64,000 nucleotides of DNA from Trebonia sp963811335 (GCA_963811335.1 CAWERB010000032.1:62001-126000); one strand, 5' to 3'; shown: positions 16,230-24,564, counted from the first letter of the stretch. Numbers and translations: made by a program. The notes: generated by a model not told the origin, from the sequence alone.

Positions 16230-17341
16230 CCAGCAGGCCGACTGCCCGCACGCCGCTGCTCGATGTGCGCGGCCTGAGCGTCGACTACGGCGTGGGCCCG
16301 GACGCGGTGCGGGCGGTGACCGAAGCGGATCTCGCCCTGTACCCGGGCGAGGTGGCCGGCCTGGCCGGGGAGAGCGGCAGCGGCAAGTCCACGTTCGCCT
16401 ATGCGATCACCCGGCTGCTGCGCGCGCCCGGGGTGATCACCGCGGGCAGCGTCCGCCTCCACCTGGCGGGCCAGCCGGGACCAGGCAGCCAGCCGGGACC
16501 AGGCAGCCAGCCGGATGGCGTGATCGACTTGCTCGCCGCCACCGAGTCGCAGCTCCGCCAGATCCGATGGTCCCAGATCGCGGTGGTCATGCAGAGCGCG
16601 ATGAACGCGCTGAACCCGGTATTCCGGATCGGCGTCCAGCTCACCGACGTCTTGCGGACCCACCGCCCGGAGATGAGCCGGGCGGAACGCCGCGAGCGGG
16701 CCGCGGAACTGCTCCGGATGGTCGGCATCACCCCGGACCGGCTTCGAGCGTATCCGCACGAGCTGTCCGGCGGGATGCGGCAGCGGGCCATGATCGCGAT
16801 GGCGCTGGCGCTGGAGCCGCGGATCGTCATCATGGACGAGCCGACCACCGCCCTGGACGTGGTCACCCAGCGCGAGATCCTGGAGGAACTGGCCGCGCTG
16901 CGGGAGCGGCTCGGGTTCGCGGTGCTGTTCATCACGCACGACCTGTCGCTGCTGCTGGAGATCGCCGATTCGATCTCGATCATGTACGCGGGACACATCG
17001 TCGAGCAGGCGAGCGCGCCCGAACTGTTCCGGGCTCCCCGGCACCCGTACACGCTGGGCCTGCTTGGCTCGTTCCCGTCGCTGCACGGTCCCCGGGTGAC
17101 GATGACCGGCATCGGCGGCGCCCCGCCCGACCTGCGCCACCCGCCGGCGGGCTGCCCGTTCCACCCGCGGTGCTCCTACGCCATGGACGTGTGCCGGGAG
17201 CGGATCCCGCTGCTGCGCACGCCTCGGCGCGACGGAACCTCGGACCGCGTGGTCTCCTGCTGGCTGCACGAGCCGGTCGCGTCCTCGCTTTCCCTCCCGC
17301 CCGCGCTGGCGGCCGAGTACAGCATGGAAGGTTCCCGATGA
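16226..17341 (+). CDS. ABC transporter ATPase, DppD type (second system)
   Basis: The 371-residue ATPase has Walker A GESGSGKST near residue 50, Q-loop VMQSAMNALNP, signature LSGGMRQR, Walker B IVIMDEP, H-loop ITHDL and the C-terminal Cys pattern CPFHPRCSYAMDVC of the oligopeptide/oligosaccharide group. An 18-bp tandem duplication near 16470-16510 adds a Pro-Gly-Ser-Gln repeat between the Walker A and Q-loop regions. It is coupled to its neighbours by ATGA overlaps on both sides. Confidence 0.92.
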   Translation: MTSRPTARTPLLDVRGLSVDYGVGPDAVRAVTEADLALYPGEVAGLAGESGSGKSTFAYAITRLLRAPGVITAGSVRLHLAGQPGPGSQPGPGSQPDGVIDLLAATESQLRQIRWSQIAVVMQSAMNALNPVFRIGVQLTDVLRTHRPEMSRAERRERAAELLRMVGITPDRLRAYPHELSGGMRQRAMIAMALALEPRIVIMDEPTTALDVVTQREILEELAALRERLGFAVLFITHDLSLLLEIADSISIMYAGHIVEQASAPELFRAPRHPYTLGLLGSFPSLHGPRVTMTGIGGAPPDLRHPPAGCPFHPRCSYAMDVCRERIPLLRTPRRDGTSDRVVSCWLHEPVASSLSLPPALAAEYSMEGSR

Positions 17342-18438
17342 GCCAGCCGGCCCCCGCGCTGGAGGCGCGGTCGGTCACCAAGCACTTCCCCGTCCATCAG
17401 GCTGGGCGGGCCCGGTTCCGGCAGGGGGGCGTGGTGCACGCGGTCGATGGCGTGTCGCTGACGGTGCCGTCCGCCGGCATTCTCGCGATCGTCGGCGAGA
17501 GCGGCTGCGGCAAGTCGACGCTGGCCCGGCTCCTGGCCCGGGTGCTGACGCCGACGTCGGGCGAGGTGCTGATGCACGGCGTTCCCTCGACCGCCGGGTC
17601 CCGGCGGGCTTACGCGCGCACCGTGCAGATGGTGCTTCAGGACCCGTTCGCCTCGCTCAACCCGGCGCACACGGTGGCATATCACGTGGGCCGCCCGCTG
17701 GCGCTGTACGGGACCGCGGATAACCTGTCAAGGGACGCCGCGATCGAGCAGCTCCTGGACCGGGTGGCACTCTCCCCGGCCAGGGAGTTCGCGGACAAGC
17801 TCCCGCATGAGCTGTCCGGCGGCCAGCGGCAGCGCGTGGCCATCGCCCGGGCCCTGGCGGCGCGGCCCAAGATCCTGATCGCCGATGAGCCGGTCTCCAT
17901 GCTCGACGTGTCGATCAGGCTCGGCGTGCTCAACCTGCTCGCCGGCCTGCGCGACAACGAGCGGCTGGCCATCGCCTACATCACCCACGACATCGCGTCG
18001 GCTCGCTACCTGGCCGACGAGGTGGCGGTCATGTACGCGGGGACGCTGGTGGAGACCGGTCCGGCCGTGAGCGTGACCGATTCACCGCGTCATCCCTACA
18101 CACAGCTCCTGCTCGCGGCGGCACCCGATCCTGACCGGGTCGAACCGCCGTCGTTGCAGGGTCGCGGCGCGCCCCCGAGCCTGGTGTCTCCGCCCGGCGG
18201 CTGCCGCTTCCACCCGCGCTGCCCGTTCGCTATGGACGTGTGCGCACGACAAGCCCCGCCCGCCTTCGAGACCGGGCCGGGGCATCGCAGCGCGTGCTGG
18301 CTGCACGCGCCGCAGGATCCCCGCCATATGTCGACAAATACTGACACAACTACCCATAACGCGACCGGCCAAGTCGACGACCCGGCCGGAGAGCCGGTAC
18401 CGGGCACGGGCCCGGCCGGCCGGAGCGCCACTCAGTAA
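17338..18438 (+). CDS. ABC transporter ATPase, DppF type (second system)
   Basis: The 366-residue ATPase has Walker A GESGCGKST near residue 52, Q-loop VLQDPFASLNP, signature LSGGQRQR, Walker B ILIADEP, H-loop ITHDI and the Cys pattern CRFHPRCPFAMDVC. The last 40 residues form a Thr/Gly/Pro-rich extension that is not part of the family. Its start overlaps the DppD-type gene by ATGA. Confidence 0.92.
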   Translation: MSQPAPALEARSVTKHFPVHQAGRARFRQGGVVHAVDGVSLTVPSAGILAIVGESGCGKSTLARLLARVLTPTSGEVLMHGVPSTAGSRRAYARTVQMVLQDPFASLNPAHTVAYHVGRPLALYGTADNLSRDAAIEQLLDRVALSPAREFADKLPHELSGGQRQRVAIARALAARPKILIADEPVSMLDVSIRLGVLNLLAGLRDNERLAIAYITHDIASARYLADEVAVMYAGTLVETGPAVSVTDSPRHPYTQLLLAAAPDPDRVEPPSLQGRGAPPSLVSPPGGCRFHPRCPFAMDVCARQAPPAFETGPGHRSACWLHAPQDPRHMSTNTDTTTHNATGQVDDPAGEPVPGTGPAGRSATQ

Positions 18439-18502
18439 AGACCCCGACACGGTCACACACCAAGGGCCGGCCCCGCGCCGGCCGGGCATAACGGAGTGTA
18501 CA

Positions 18503-20259
18503 ATGCAACCCACCAAGATCCCACGCAAGGCGGTCTTCGCCTTCGGCGCCCTCGCGGTGCTCGCGGTCGCAGCCTGCAGCAGCGGCTCGTCGGCTACGTC
18601 AAGCCCAGGGGCGAGTACGAGCGCAGGCTCCAGCACGCGAGCGCAGCGGCCGGCGCCAAGATGGGCACGCAGCCGCTGGTTGTCGAGACCGCTGAGCTGT
18701 CACCGCTAACCAAGAACTTCAACCCGCTCACCGCGAGCGCCTCGACCGGGTGGAACCTCCACGCGACCGACCTCATCTACGAGCCGCTGTTCCTGTTCAA
18801 CCTGATGAAGCCGACCCAGGATCCGGTGCCGATGCTGGCCACCAACTCCTCGTGGTCCGCCGACGGCAAGACCCTCACCTTGACCACCCGGTCCGGGGTG
18901 AAGTGGACCGACGGCCAGGCGTTCAGCGCCGCCGACGTGGCCTTCACCTTCAACCTGATCAAGAAGTACGCCGCGACCGCGGACGTCAACGGGACACCTA
19001 CCGTGACCTCGGCGACGGCCACCGGGCCGAACACCGCCGTGCTCACGTTCCCCACCCCCGAGGCGGGGAACATGTACGCGATCGGCACTCAGCAGATCGT
19101 CGCGCAGCACGTCTGGCAGTCGGTCGGGGACCCGGGCAAGTACGCCGACGCCAACCCGGTCGGCACCGGGCCGTACACGCTGTCGGAATTCACCCCGCAG
19201 AAGGTCACCCTCAAGTACAACCCCCAGTACTGGAACGTGTCCTCGATCCACGTACCCGAGGTCATCTTCCCCGGCTACGCGACCGGTACCTCCCCGGCGG
19301 CCGTCGAGTCCGGACAGGTGTACTGGGCCGGTAACAACATCTCGGACGTGCAGAACGTCTTCGTGGCCAAGGACCCGGTCCACAACCACGTGTGGCTGTC
19401 GACCGCCCCGTACATGGCGGCGAACAACGTGGTCACCATGTGGTTCAACACCACCAAGGCCCCGCTCAACGACCCCAAGGTCCGGCAGGCGATCAGCTAC
19501 GCGATTAACCGCCAGCAGCTTGCCACCCAAGGTGAGTCCAGCTACGAGGCGCCGGCGACCTCGTCCAGCGGGCTGCTGCTGCCCGCGAGCCAGCCGCTTG
19601 TCTCCTCGCAGTACGCCAACGACCTGCCCGCCGCCGGCGACGCCGCCAAGGCGGCCTCGATCCTGACCAGCGACGGCTGGACCAAGTCGGGTGGCAAGTG
19701 GACCAAGAACGGGCAGAAGCTCTCGTTCTCACTCAAGGACCCCTCCGACTTCACCGACTATTACACCGACATCAAGCTCATCGCGACACAGCTGAACGCC
19801 CAGGGCTTCGACGTGACCGCAGTGGGCGAAGCCGGCGGCTACGCCCCGTGGAACACCGATGTGCAGAACGGCAACTTCGACGCGGTGCTCCACTGGTCGG
19901 CCGGCTCCCTCCCGTACACCAACTTCCAGCAGTGGATGGACTCCGCCGCCACTGCCCCGATCGGCACGGCCGCGTCAGGCAACTGGGGCCGGTTCAAGAG
20001 CACAGATGCGCAGACCGCGCTGAGCCAGCTCGCGGCCGCGACCACCCCCGCCGCCCAGCAGGCCGCAGTGGGCTCGCTGCAGCAGATCATGGCCACCCAG
20101 GTGCCTGAGGCGCCGCTGCTTTACGGCGCGCTCTGGGCCGAGTGGTCCACGAAGGACTACGTCGGCTGGCCCAGCCCGTCCAACCCCTACTCCGAACCCG
20201 GCCCGGCCAACAACCAGGACGTCGAGTTCGTGATCCTGCATCTCACCCCGGCCTCGTGA
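18503..20259 (+). CDS. Family 5 solute-binding lipoprotein of the second system (apparent frameshift)
   Basis: A lipoprotein signal ends in VAACSSGSS (Cys near residue 25) and is followed by a Ser/Thr/Ala linker. Within that linker, near 18640-18650, the frame changes; the mature protein continues one frame over from AAAGAKMGTQPLVVETAELSP. One missing base restores a single ORF of about 585 residues. The remainder is a complete SBP_bac_5 domain, with PNTAVLTFPTPEAG, NPVGTGPYTLSEF and WFNTTKAPLNDPKVRQAI. The ATG at 18503 follows GGAG. Its place as last gene after two ATPases and the shared LacI operator suggest an oligosaccharide ligand. This is inference from context. Confidence 0.85.
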
Positions 20260-20342
20260 CCGGCAGCGCGACAGGAGGACAGCTCAGGGCAGAAACCTGC
20301 CGCGTGCAGCGAAGACTGTGCCGGTAACCGGCACACCATGAC

Positions 20343-20374
20343 CGAGGAGCGCGGCCACCCGGCCGCGCTCCTCG
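20343..20374 (+). terminator. Strong hairpin after the second transporter operon
   Basis: Bases 20343-20356 and 20361-20374 form a perfect 14-bp stem around a 4-base loop. No T-run follows. Its place, 84 bases after the last operon gene, fits a terminator. Confidence 0.6.
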
Positions 20375-20410
20375 GGAGCTTCTCCGTCACTCGCGCGCAC
20401 GCACTTCCCA

Positions 20411-20453
20411 GAAAAAGCGAGACGGCCCTTCGTGCTTACCGCACGGGGCCGTC
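20411..20453 (-). terminator. Intrinsic terminator of tRNA-Gln
   Basis: Read on the minus strand, GACGGCCC (from 20453) pairs with GGGCCGTC (ending 20421) and is followed by TCGCTTTTTC. It lies ten bases beyond the 3' end of tRNA-Gln. Confidence 0.75.
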
Positions 20454-20462
20454 TTCGTCATT

Positions 20463-20537
20463 TGGCTGGGGTACCAGGACTCGAACCTAGACTAACAGAG
20501 CCAGAATCTGTCGGGCTGCCAATTACCCTATACCCCA
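20463..20537 (-). tRNA. tRNA-Gln (anticodon CTG)
   Basis: A 75-base cloverleaf: acceptor TGGGGTA/TACCCCA, anticodon stem ACAGA/TCTGT around the loop TTCTGGC (anticodon CTG), T-loop GGTTCGAGTCC, and an encoded CCA end at 20463-20465. Its 3' end points toward the transporter island. Confidence 0.95.
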
Positions 20538-20747
20538 ATTACCGGCACGAACCGGACGCCTCGTAGTCTACGGGCGTTCCGTACCGCGCCGATGTAGTGT
20601 ATCGAATCCCGGGCACCAGAGCGAACGCAAACCCTCCGCCTCGCCGGGTATGCCCGATGGGGGCGGACTCGTACCCAGTGGGCCTGCTGGTGTTCGGGAT
20701 GCGCAAAGTCCGGGCATGCCTGGAAGAGCACTGCGGCTCCGGGAGGC

Positions 20748-21476
20748 ATGGTGCTCATTCAGGCTGCTCTTAACGGCGGGACGACGCGGGCCGACCATCA
20801 GCGGGTACCGCTCAGCCCGGCCGAGCTGGCCAGCGAGGCGCGGGACGCGCGGCGCGCCGGGGCGGGAGCGCTGCACCTCCATCCGCGGGATCCGTCCGGT
20901 CAGCAGACGCTCGAGCCGGAGCACGTGCTCGCCGCGGTGGCGGCGGTCCGGGCGGCGACCGGGCTGCCCGTCGGGGTGACCACGGGGATCTGGACCGTGG
21001 ACGGCAACGTTCAGCGGCGGCTCGACCTGGTAGCCGGCTGGACCGGTCCGGACCAGCCGGACTACGCCTCGATCAACATGAACGAGCCGGGCACCGGCGA
21101 ACTGGCCGACCTGCTCACCAGCCTGGGCATCGGGATCGAGCCGGGCGTATGGTCGGCCGACGACGCCCGGCTGCTCGCCGCGAGCGGCTTCCGGGACCGG
21201 ATCTTGTGGGTGCTGATGGAGCCAACCGACCGGGTGCCCGCCGGCGCCGTCGCGGCCGCGGCCGCGGCCGCCGCGGAGCTGGCCAGGCACGGCATCACGG
21301 CCCGCCAGGTCCGTCACGGGTACGACCTGGCCACCTGGGACGTGCTGCGCGCCGCGATCGCGGACGGGCAGGACATCAGGGTCGGCCTCGAGGACACGCG
21401 GGTCCTGCCCGACGGCTCGGTCGCCGCGGGGAACGGTGACCTGGTGGCGGCAGCCGCCGGCCTGCGTGAATCCTGA
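20748..21476 (+). CDS. BKACE (beta-keto acid cleavage enzyme) family protein, DUF849
   Basis: The 242-residue product has the Zn-site motif LHLHPRDPSG (residues 42-51), an early NGGTTR motif (9-14) and a late HGYDLATWDVL, all typical of the BKACE/3-keto-5-aminohexanoate cleavage family. Members condense a beta-keto acid with acetyl-CoA to give acetoacetate and a new CoA ester. It is somewhat short for the family, and the substrate cannot be predicted. It lies alone between two tRNA genes. The GGGAGG at 20740 is close to the ATG at 20748, so GTG 20751 is possible. Confidence 0.8.
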   Translation: MVLIQAALNGGTTRADHQRVPLSPAELASEARDARRAGAGALHLHPRDPSGQQTLEPEHVLAAVAAVRAATGLPVGVTTGIWTVDGNVQRRLDLVAGWTGPDQPDYASINMNEPGTGELADLLTSLGIGIEPGVWSADDARLLAASGFRDRILWVLMEPTDRVPAGAVAAAAAAAAELARHGITARQVRHGYDLATWDVLRAAIADGQDIRVGLEDTRVLPDGSVAAGNGDLVAAAAGLRES

Positions 21477-21581
21477 TATGTCCGGTGCGTTCGCCGGCCG
21501 TGTGCCCTCGTGTTGGCTCCACTCACCAAGAGGCGGTATGGTGTAGCTCGCCGGGGATGCGGAACCCCCGGCGACCATCTC

Positions 21582-21654
21582 GGCCCCGTCGTCTAGAGGC
21601 CTAGGACGTCGCCCTCTCAAGGCGGTAACGCCGGTTCGAATCCGGTCGGGGCTA
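21582..21654 (+). tRNA. tRNA-Glu (anticodon CTC)
   Basis: A 73-base cloverleaf with acceptor GGCCCCG/CGGGGCT, anticodon stem TCGCC/GGCGG around the loop CTCTCAA (anticodon CTC) and T-loop GGTTCGAATCC. CCA is not encoded, unlike the tRNA-Gln nearby. Confidence 0.95.
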
Positions 21655-21661
21655 CTCGTTG

Positions 21662-21700
21662 GAGGCCCCCTGCACGCAGAAAGCGCGTGCAGGGGGCCTC
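21662..21700 (+). terminator. Hairpin terminator after tRNA-Glu
   Basis: A perfect 16-bp stem (21662-21677 with 21685-21700) around a 7-base loop, followed by GTAGCATTT. A related, imperfect hairpin with the same GTAGCATTT tail follows at about 21769-21804. Confidence 0.75.
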
Positions 21701-21757
21701 GTAGCATTTACACCGGGGGACGACCCCCGGACCCCCGATGCGGGGCTGCGTCCCGCG
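21698..21757 (+). repeat. GC-rich palindromic repeat, copy B
   Basis: Starts CTCGTAG, includes GGGGGACGACCCCC and ends GCGGGGCTGCGTCCCGC. It is followed by an imperfect hairpin and then by copy C, so hairpin plus repeat is duplicated in tandem here. Confidence 0.8.
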
Positions 21758-21801
21758 ATCGGTTCGAGGGCGCCTGCTCGCAAAATGCGCGAGTCGGCGC
21801 C

Positions 21802-21865
21802 CTCGTAGCATTTCGCCCGGGGGGACGACCCCCCGGAACCCCCCGCTGCGGGGCTGCGCCCCGCG
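21802..21865 (+). repeat. GC-rich palindromic repeat, copy C
   Basis: Starts CTCGTAG, includes GGGGGGACGACCCCCC and ends GCGGGGCTGCGCCCCGC. It has the same layout as copies A and B and the highest symmetry of the three. Confidence 0.8.
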
Positions 21866-21922
21866 AAGCGGCGGGCTTCGCACTCGTGCCATCTCCTGAA
21901 CGTGGTCCGCGCGGCCTGGGCG

Positions 21923-22600
21923 TCAGTGGCCGGGGCTGATGACGCCGAGGGTGGTCAGGCCGACGAGGAAGAGCTGGACGCCGACGGCGGCGAGCAGGAT
22001 GCCGAGTAGCCGGGAGAAGACTTCGAGTACGTTGTCGTGCGTCCGGCCGAGCAGCGGGCCGAGGGCTATCCCCGATACCGCGTTGAGTACGGCGATGAGC
22101 GCGAACGCGGCCGCCACCTCCCAGCGGCCGCCCCAGCCGCGGGCGAGCAGCGACTCCTCAAGCACCGCGGCGACCGCGAGCGGGCTGACCACCCACGGGA
22201 GCAGCATGGTGCGGACTCCGCTGCTGACCGGGTGCTCCGGGTCGGCCTCCGCGCCCACGGCACCGGCACTCTCGCCGGCCCCGGACGTCGGCATGTGCGC
22301 CGGGTCGGCGAGGTCGACGTGGATACCGAATACCAGGGCAAGGGCGTAGACGAAGAACGCCGCGCCCGAGGCCAGCTCGAGCGCGGGCGTGCTGATGTGG
22401 AAGAACGTCGCCAGCCAGGGCGCGGTGAGTGCGCAGGCGAAGCCGACGCCCGCGGACGCCACGGCAGCGACCACGGCGACCAGCCGCACCGAACGGGCGT
22501 CCAGTATCTGGCCGATGCGCGCGAAGGACAGGAGCACCTTCTGCGGGCCGATGACCGACAGGAACAGGGCCAGCATGTCGGCCAGGTTGAGGCTGGTCAT
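21923..22600 (-). CDS. MarC family integral membrane protein (UPF0056)
   Basis: About 225 residues with six predicted membrane segments: DMLALFLSVIGPQKVLLSFA at the N-terminus, then LVAVVAAVASAGVGFACAL, GAAFFVYALALVFGI, TMLLPWVVSPLAVAAVL, and two more at the C-terminus. A charged loop with AHMPTSGAGESAG separates helices three and four. This matches MarC-type proteins, whose transported substrate is not established. The start is uncertain: ATG 22600 opens the first helix; ATG 22639 would add 13 residues. Neither has a clear ribosome binding site. It is divergent from the DAHP synthase leader. Confidence 0.75.
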   Translation of the reverse strand: MTSLNLADMLALFLSVIGPQKVLLSFARIGQILDARSVRLVAVVAAVASAGVGFACALTAPWLATFFHISTPALELASGAAFFVYALALVFGIHVDLADPAHMPTSGAGESAGAVGAEADPEHPVSSGVRTMLLPWVVSPLAVAAVLEESLLARGWGGRWEVAAAFALIAVLNAVSGIALGPLLGRTHDNVLEVFSRLLGILLAAVGVQLFLVGLTTLGVISPGH

Positions 22601-22675
22601 GATCAGATGATGGCGCGTTGTGACCGCGACGTCGCTCATCAACGCGCTTTGTGCCACTCCCGTCCGGCGGCAGTG

Positions 22676-22681
22676 TAAGAT
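22676..22681 (+). promoter_or_regulatory. Probable -10 box of the DAHP synthase leader
   Basis: TAAGAT ends seven bases before the GTG at 22689, so transcription would begin on or next to that codon, giving a leaderless leader peptide. No clear -35 is visible. Confidence 0.45.
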
Positions 22682-22688
22682 CAGTCCC

Positions 22689-22754
22689 GTGTCACGGTGG
22701 TATTGGCGCTTTACGACGGCTCCGGGTGGAGCCGTGCGTAGTCCTGCGCGCTGA
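22689..22754 (+). CDS. Aromatic amino acid leader peptide, 21 residues
   Basis: A GTG-started ORF begins MSRWYWRF, with Trp-Tyr-Trp-x-Phe at residues 4-8, then a Pro/Gly/Ala-rich tail and a stop at 22754. All three aromatic amino acids lie within five codons, and the next gene is DAHP synthase, the first step of aromatic biosynthesis. RNA folds overlap the peptide gene: hairpin 22717-22734 excludes pairing of 22720-22728 with 22759-22767, which in turn excludes pairing of 22765-22772 with 22813-22820. This is the logic of an attenuator. No U-run terminator follows, so control could act on translation of the downstream gene. The role is inferred. Confidence 0.65.
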   Translation: MSRWYWRFTTAPGGAVRSPAR

Positions 22755-22854
22755 TAGTCACCCGGAGCCAGCCGTGGGCGGGGTATCGGCCTCGCCCAAG
22801 TCAAAGGGCGTAGCTGGCTCGCGGAAGACCCCGGGCACTGCGCGCCCGGGAGGA
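22717..22854 (+). promoter_or_regulatory. Mutually exclusive RNA folds between aromatic leader and DAHP synthase
   Basis: CGGCTCC/GGAGCCG (22717-22734), CTCCGGGTG with CACCCGGAG (22720-22728 and 22759-22767) and GAGCCAGC with GCTGGCTC (22765-22772 and 22813-22820) overlap so that neighbouring folds cannot coexist. A last hairpin, CCCGGG with CCCGGG (about 22830-22850), sits directly before the GGAGGAG ribosome binding site of the DAHP synthase gene and could limit access to it. Confidence 0.55.
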
Positions 22855-22864
22855 GATAAGCCCG

Positions 22865-23929
22865 ATGTCACGCGTCAGTGATACCCGAATTACCGGCTAC
22901 GAGCCGTTGCTGTCCCCGGCTGCCCTGCTTGACGAGCTTCCGCTCACCGGAGCGCAGCAGGAAACGGTTGAGCGCACCAGGACTGAGGTCCGCGCGGTGC
23001 TTGACGGTGCCGACGACCGGTTGCTTGTTGTCACCGGTCCCTGCTCTGTCCATGATCCCAAGGCGGCGCTCGACTACGCCGCCCGGCTAGCCGGCCTGCG
23101 GGAACGGTACGCCGATGACCTGCTGATCGTTATGCGCGTATATTTCGAGAAGCCACGTACCGTGACGGGCTGGAAGGGTCTGATTAACGACCCGCTCATG
23201 GACGGCTCGTTCGACGTGCACCGCGGCCTGCGCACCGCCCGCCGCCTGTTGCTCGACATCGTCGGCTCCGGCATGCCCGTGGGCTGCGAGTGGCTTGACC
23301 CGATCACCCCGCAGTACATCGCCGACACCGTGACCTGGGGCGCGATCGGCGCCCGCACCACCGAGAGCCAGGTCCACCGCCAGCTCGCCTCCGGCCTGTC
23401 CATGCCGGTCGGATTCAAGAACGGCACCGACGGTGACATCCAGGTGGCGGTCGACGCGTGCCGCGCCGCGGCGGTGAGCCACACGTTCTTCGGCGTCACG
23501 GCGGCCGGCGCCGCCGCGGTGGTGAAGACGGCGGGCAACCCCGACACCCACGTGATCCTGCGCGGCGGCCGCAGTGGCCCCAACTACTCGACCTCGCACG
23601 TGACCAAGGCACTCGACCTGATCACGGCCGCCGGCCAGCCGCGCCGCATCATGGTCGACGCCAGCCACGGCAACAGCGGCAAGGACCATACCCGCCAGCT
23701 CGGCGTCGCCGACTCCCTCGCGGAGCAGCTGTCCGGCGGCGAGCACGGCCTGGCCGGCGTGATGCTCGAGTCCTTCATCGTCGCGGGCCGCCAGAACCCT
23801 GGCGACCCGAAGACCCTGACCTACGGCCAGTCCGTCACCGACGCCTGCATGGACATCGAGATGACGGCGTCCGCCCTGGAAACGCTGGCCACGTCGGTGC
23901 GGGCCCGCCGCGCCGCGTCGTCAGAGTGA
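22865..23929 (+). CDS. 3-deoxy-7-phosphoheptulonate (DAHP) synthase, class I
   Basis: The 354-residue enzyme condenses phosphoenolpyruvate with erythrose 4-phosphate, the entry step to chorismate. It is of the AroF/AroG/AroH type: VTGPCSVHDPKAALDYA near residue 56, VYFEKPRTVTGWKG near 93, GARTTESQVHRQLASG, FKNGTDGDIQVAVDA and LRGGRSGPNYS, and MVDASHGNSGKDH near 265. Many actinobacteria instead carry the plant-like class II enzyme, so a class I copy is of interest. GGAGGAG lies eight bases before the ATG. Control by the upstream Trp/Tyr/Phe leader peptide is likely. Confidence 0.95.
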   Translation: MSRVSDTRITGYEPLLSPAALLDELPLTGAQQETVERTRTEVRAVLDGADDRLLVVTGPCSVHDPKAALDYAARLAGLRERYADDLLIVMRVYFEKPRTVTGWKGLINDPLMDGSFDVHRGLRTARRLLLDIVGSGMPVGCEWLDPITPQYIADTVTWGAIGARTTESQVHRQLASGLSMPVGFKNGTDGDIQVAVDACRAAAVSHTFFGVTAAGAAAVVKTAGNPDTHVILRGGRSGPNYSTSHVTKALDLITAAGQPRRIMVDASHGNSGKDHTRQLGVADSLAEQLSGGEHGLAGVMLESFIVAGRQNPGDPKTLTYGQSVTDACMDIEMTASALETLATSVRARRAASSE

Positions 23930-24217
23930 TCCAGAACGAGGGCGTGTTTCACCTAGTCGCAACCCGATGTCACCGCGGGTCGCGGGGGACGGAGGGGATC
24001 GCCCGCGCGCAAGTCGGCCCACCGATAAGTGCCTTCCGAGGGACACCCCGGACCCCGGGCCGAATCGGTGGGCCGAACGCGCGCTGGCTCACCCCATCCG
24101 CCCCCGCTCCTCCCCAAATCACGGAGAAGGCCAAGGGCTGTGGCCATCTTGGTTTCCCGCTGCCGCAAGCCGTAAAGGCCAGACCGACGCATAGGCTCAC
24201 TAGCGCTAGCCTGATCC

Positions 24218-24373
24218 GTCCGGAGTCTCTTTAGGCGGCTAACGCGATCAACTGAGTTCAGGTGTCCCTTGGGCGGCTGGCGCGAGCTATTGAGGTTCAG
24301 GTGTCCCTTGGGCGGCTGGCGCGAGCTACTGAGGTTCAGGTGTCTCTTTACGGCGACCTGCGCGAGACAAGTT
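24218..24373 (+). repeat. 39-bp tandem repeat, about four copies
   Basis: Two nearly identical 39-base units (24257-24295 and 24296-24334) are flanked by diverged copies at 24218-24256 and 24335-24373. Each contains TGTCCCTTGGGCGGCTGGCG or a variant. The unit is a multiple of three, and one frame stays open (repeat VSLGRLARATEVQ), but no gene is evident. Confidence 0.85.
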
Positions 24374-24564
24374 CAGTTACCTCCTGGGGCGCTGACGGGC
24401 CCACAGGAAAGCAGGGGCGCCCGCGCGGAGAGTTCCCTTTGCGACCACCCCATCCTCTCACCTTAGCCCGCGCCGAGAGCACCGCCCCAATCCGGTCTTC
24501 CCCGTGGTCACCGGTACCGCGCCATCACCTTGCCCAGCGGTCACCCGTGCCCCGCTCGGAAAAG

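Noticed and set aside
4029..20537. Integrative element inserted at tRNA-Gln
   Set aside because: No integrase or excisionase gene is present, and I found no copy of the tRNA 3' end near 4040. The island is better described as a syntenic insertion of unknown origin.
24218..24373. CRISPR array
   Set aside because: The 39-bp units abut each other with no spacers, and no cas gene is in the window.
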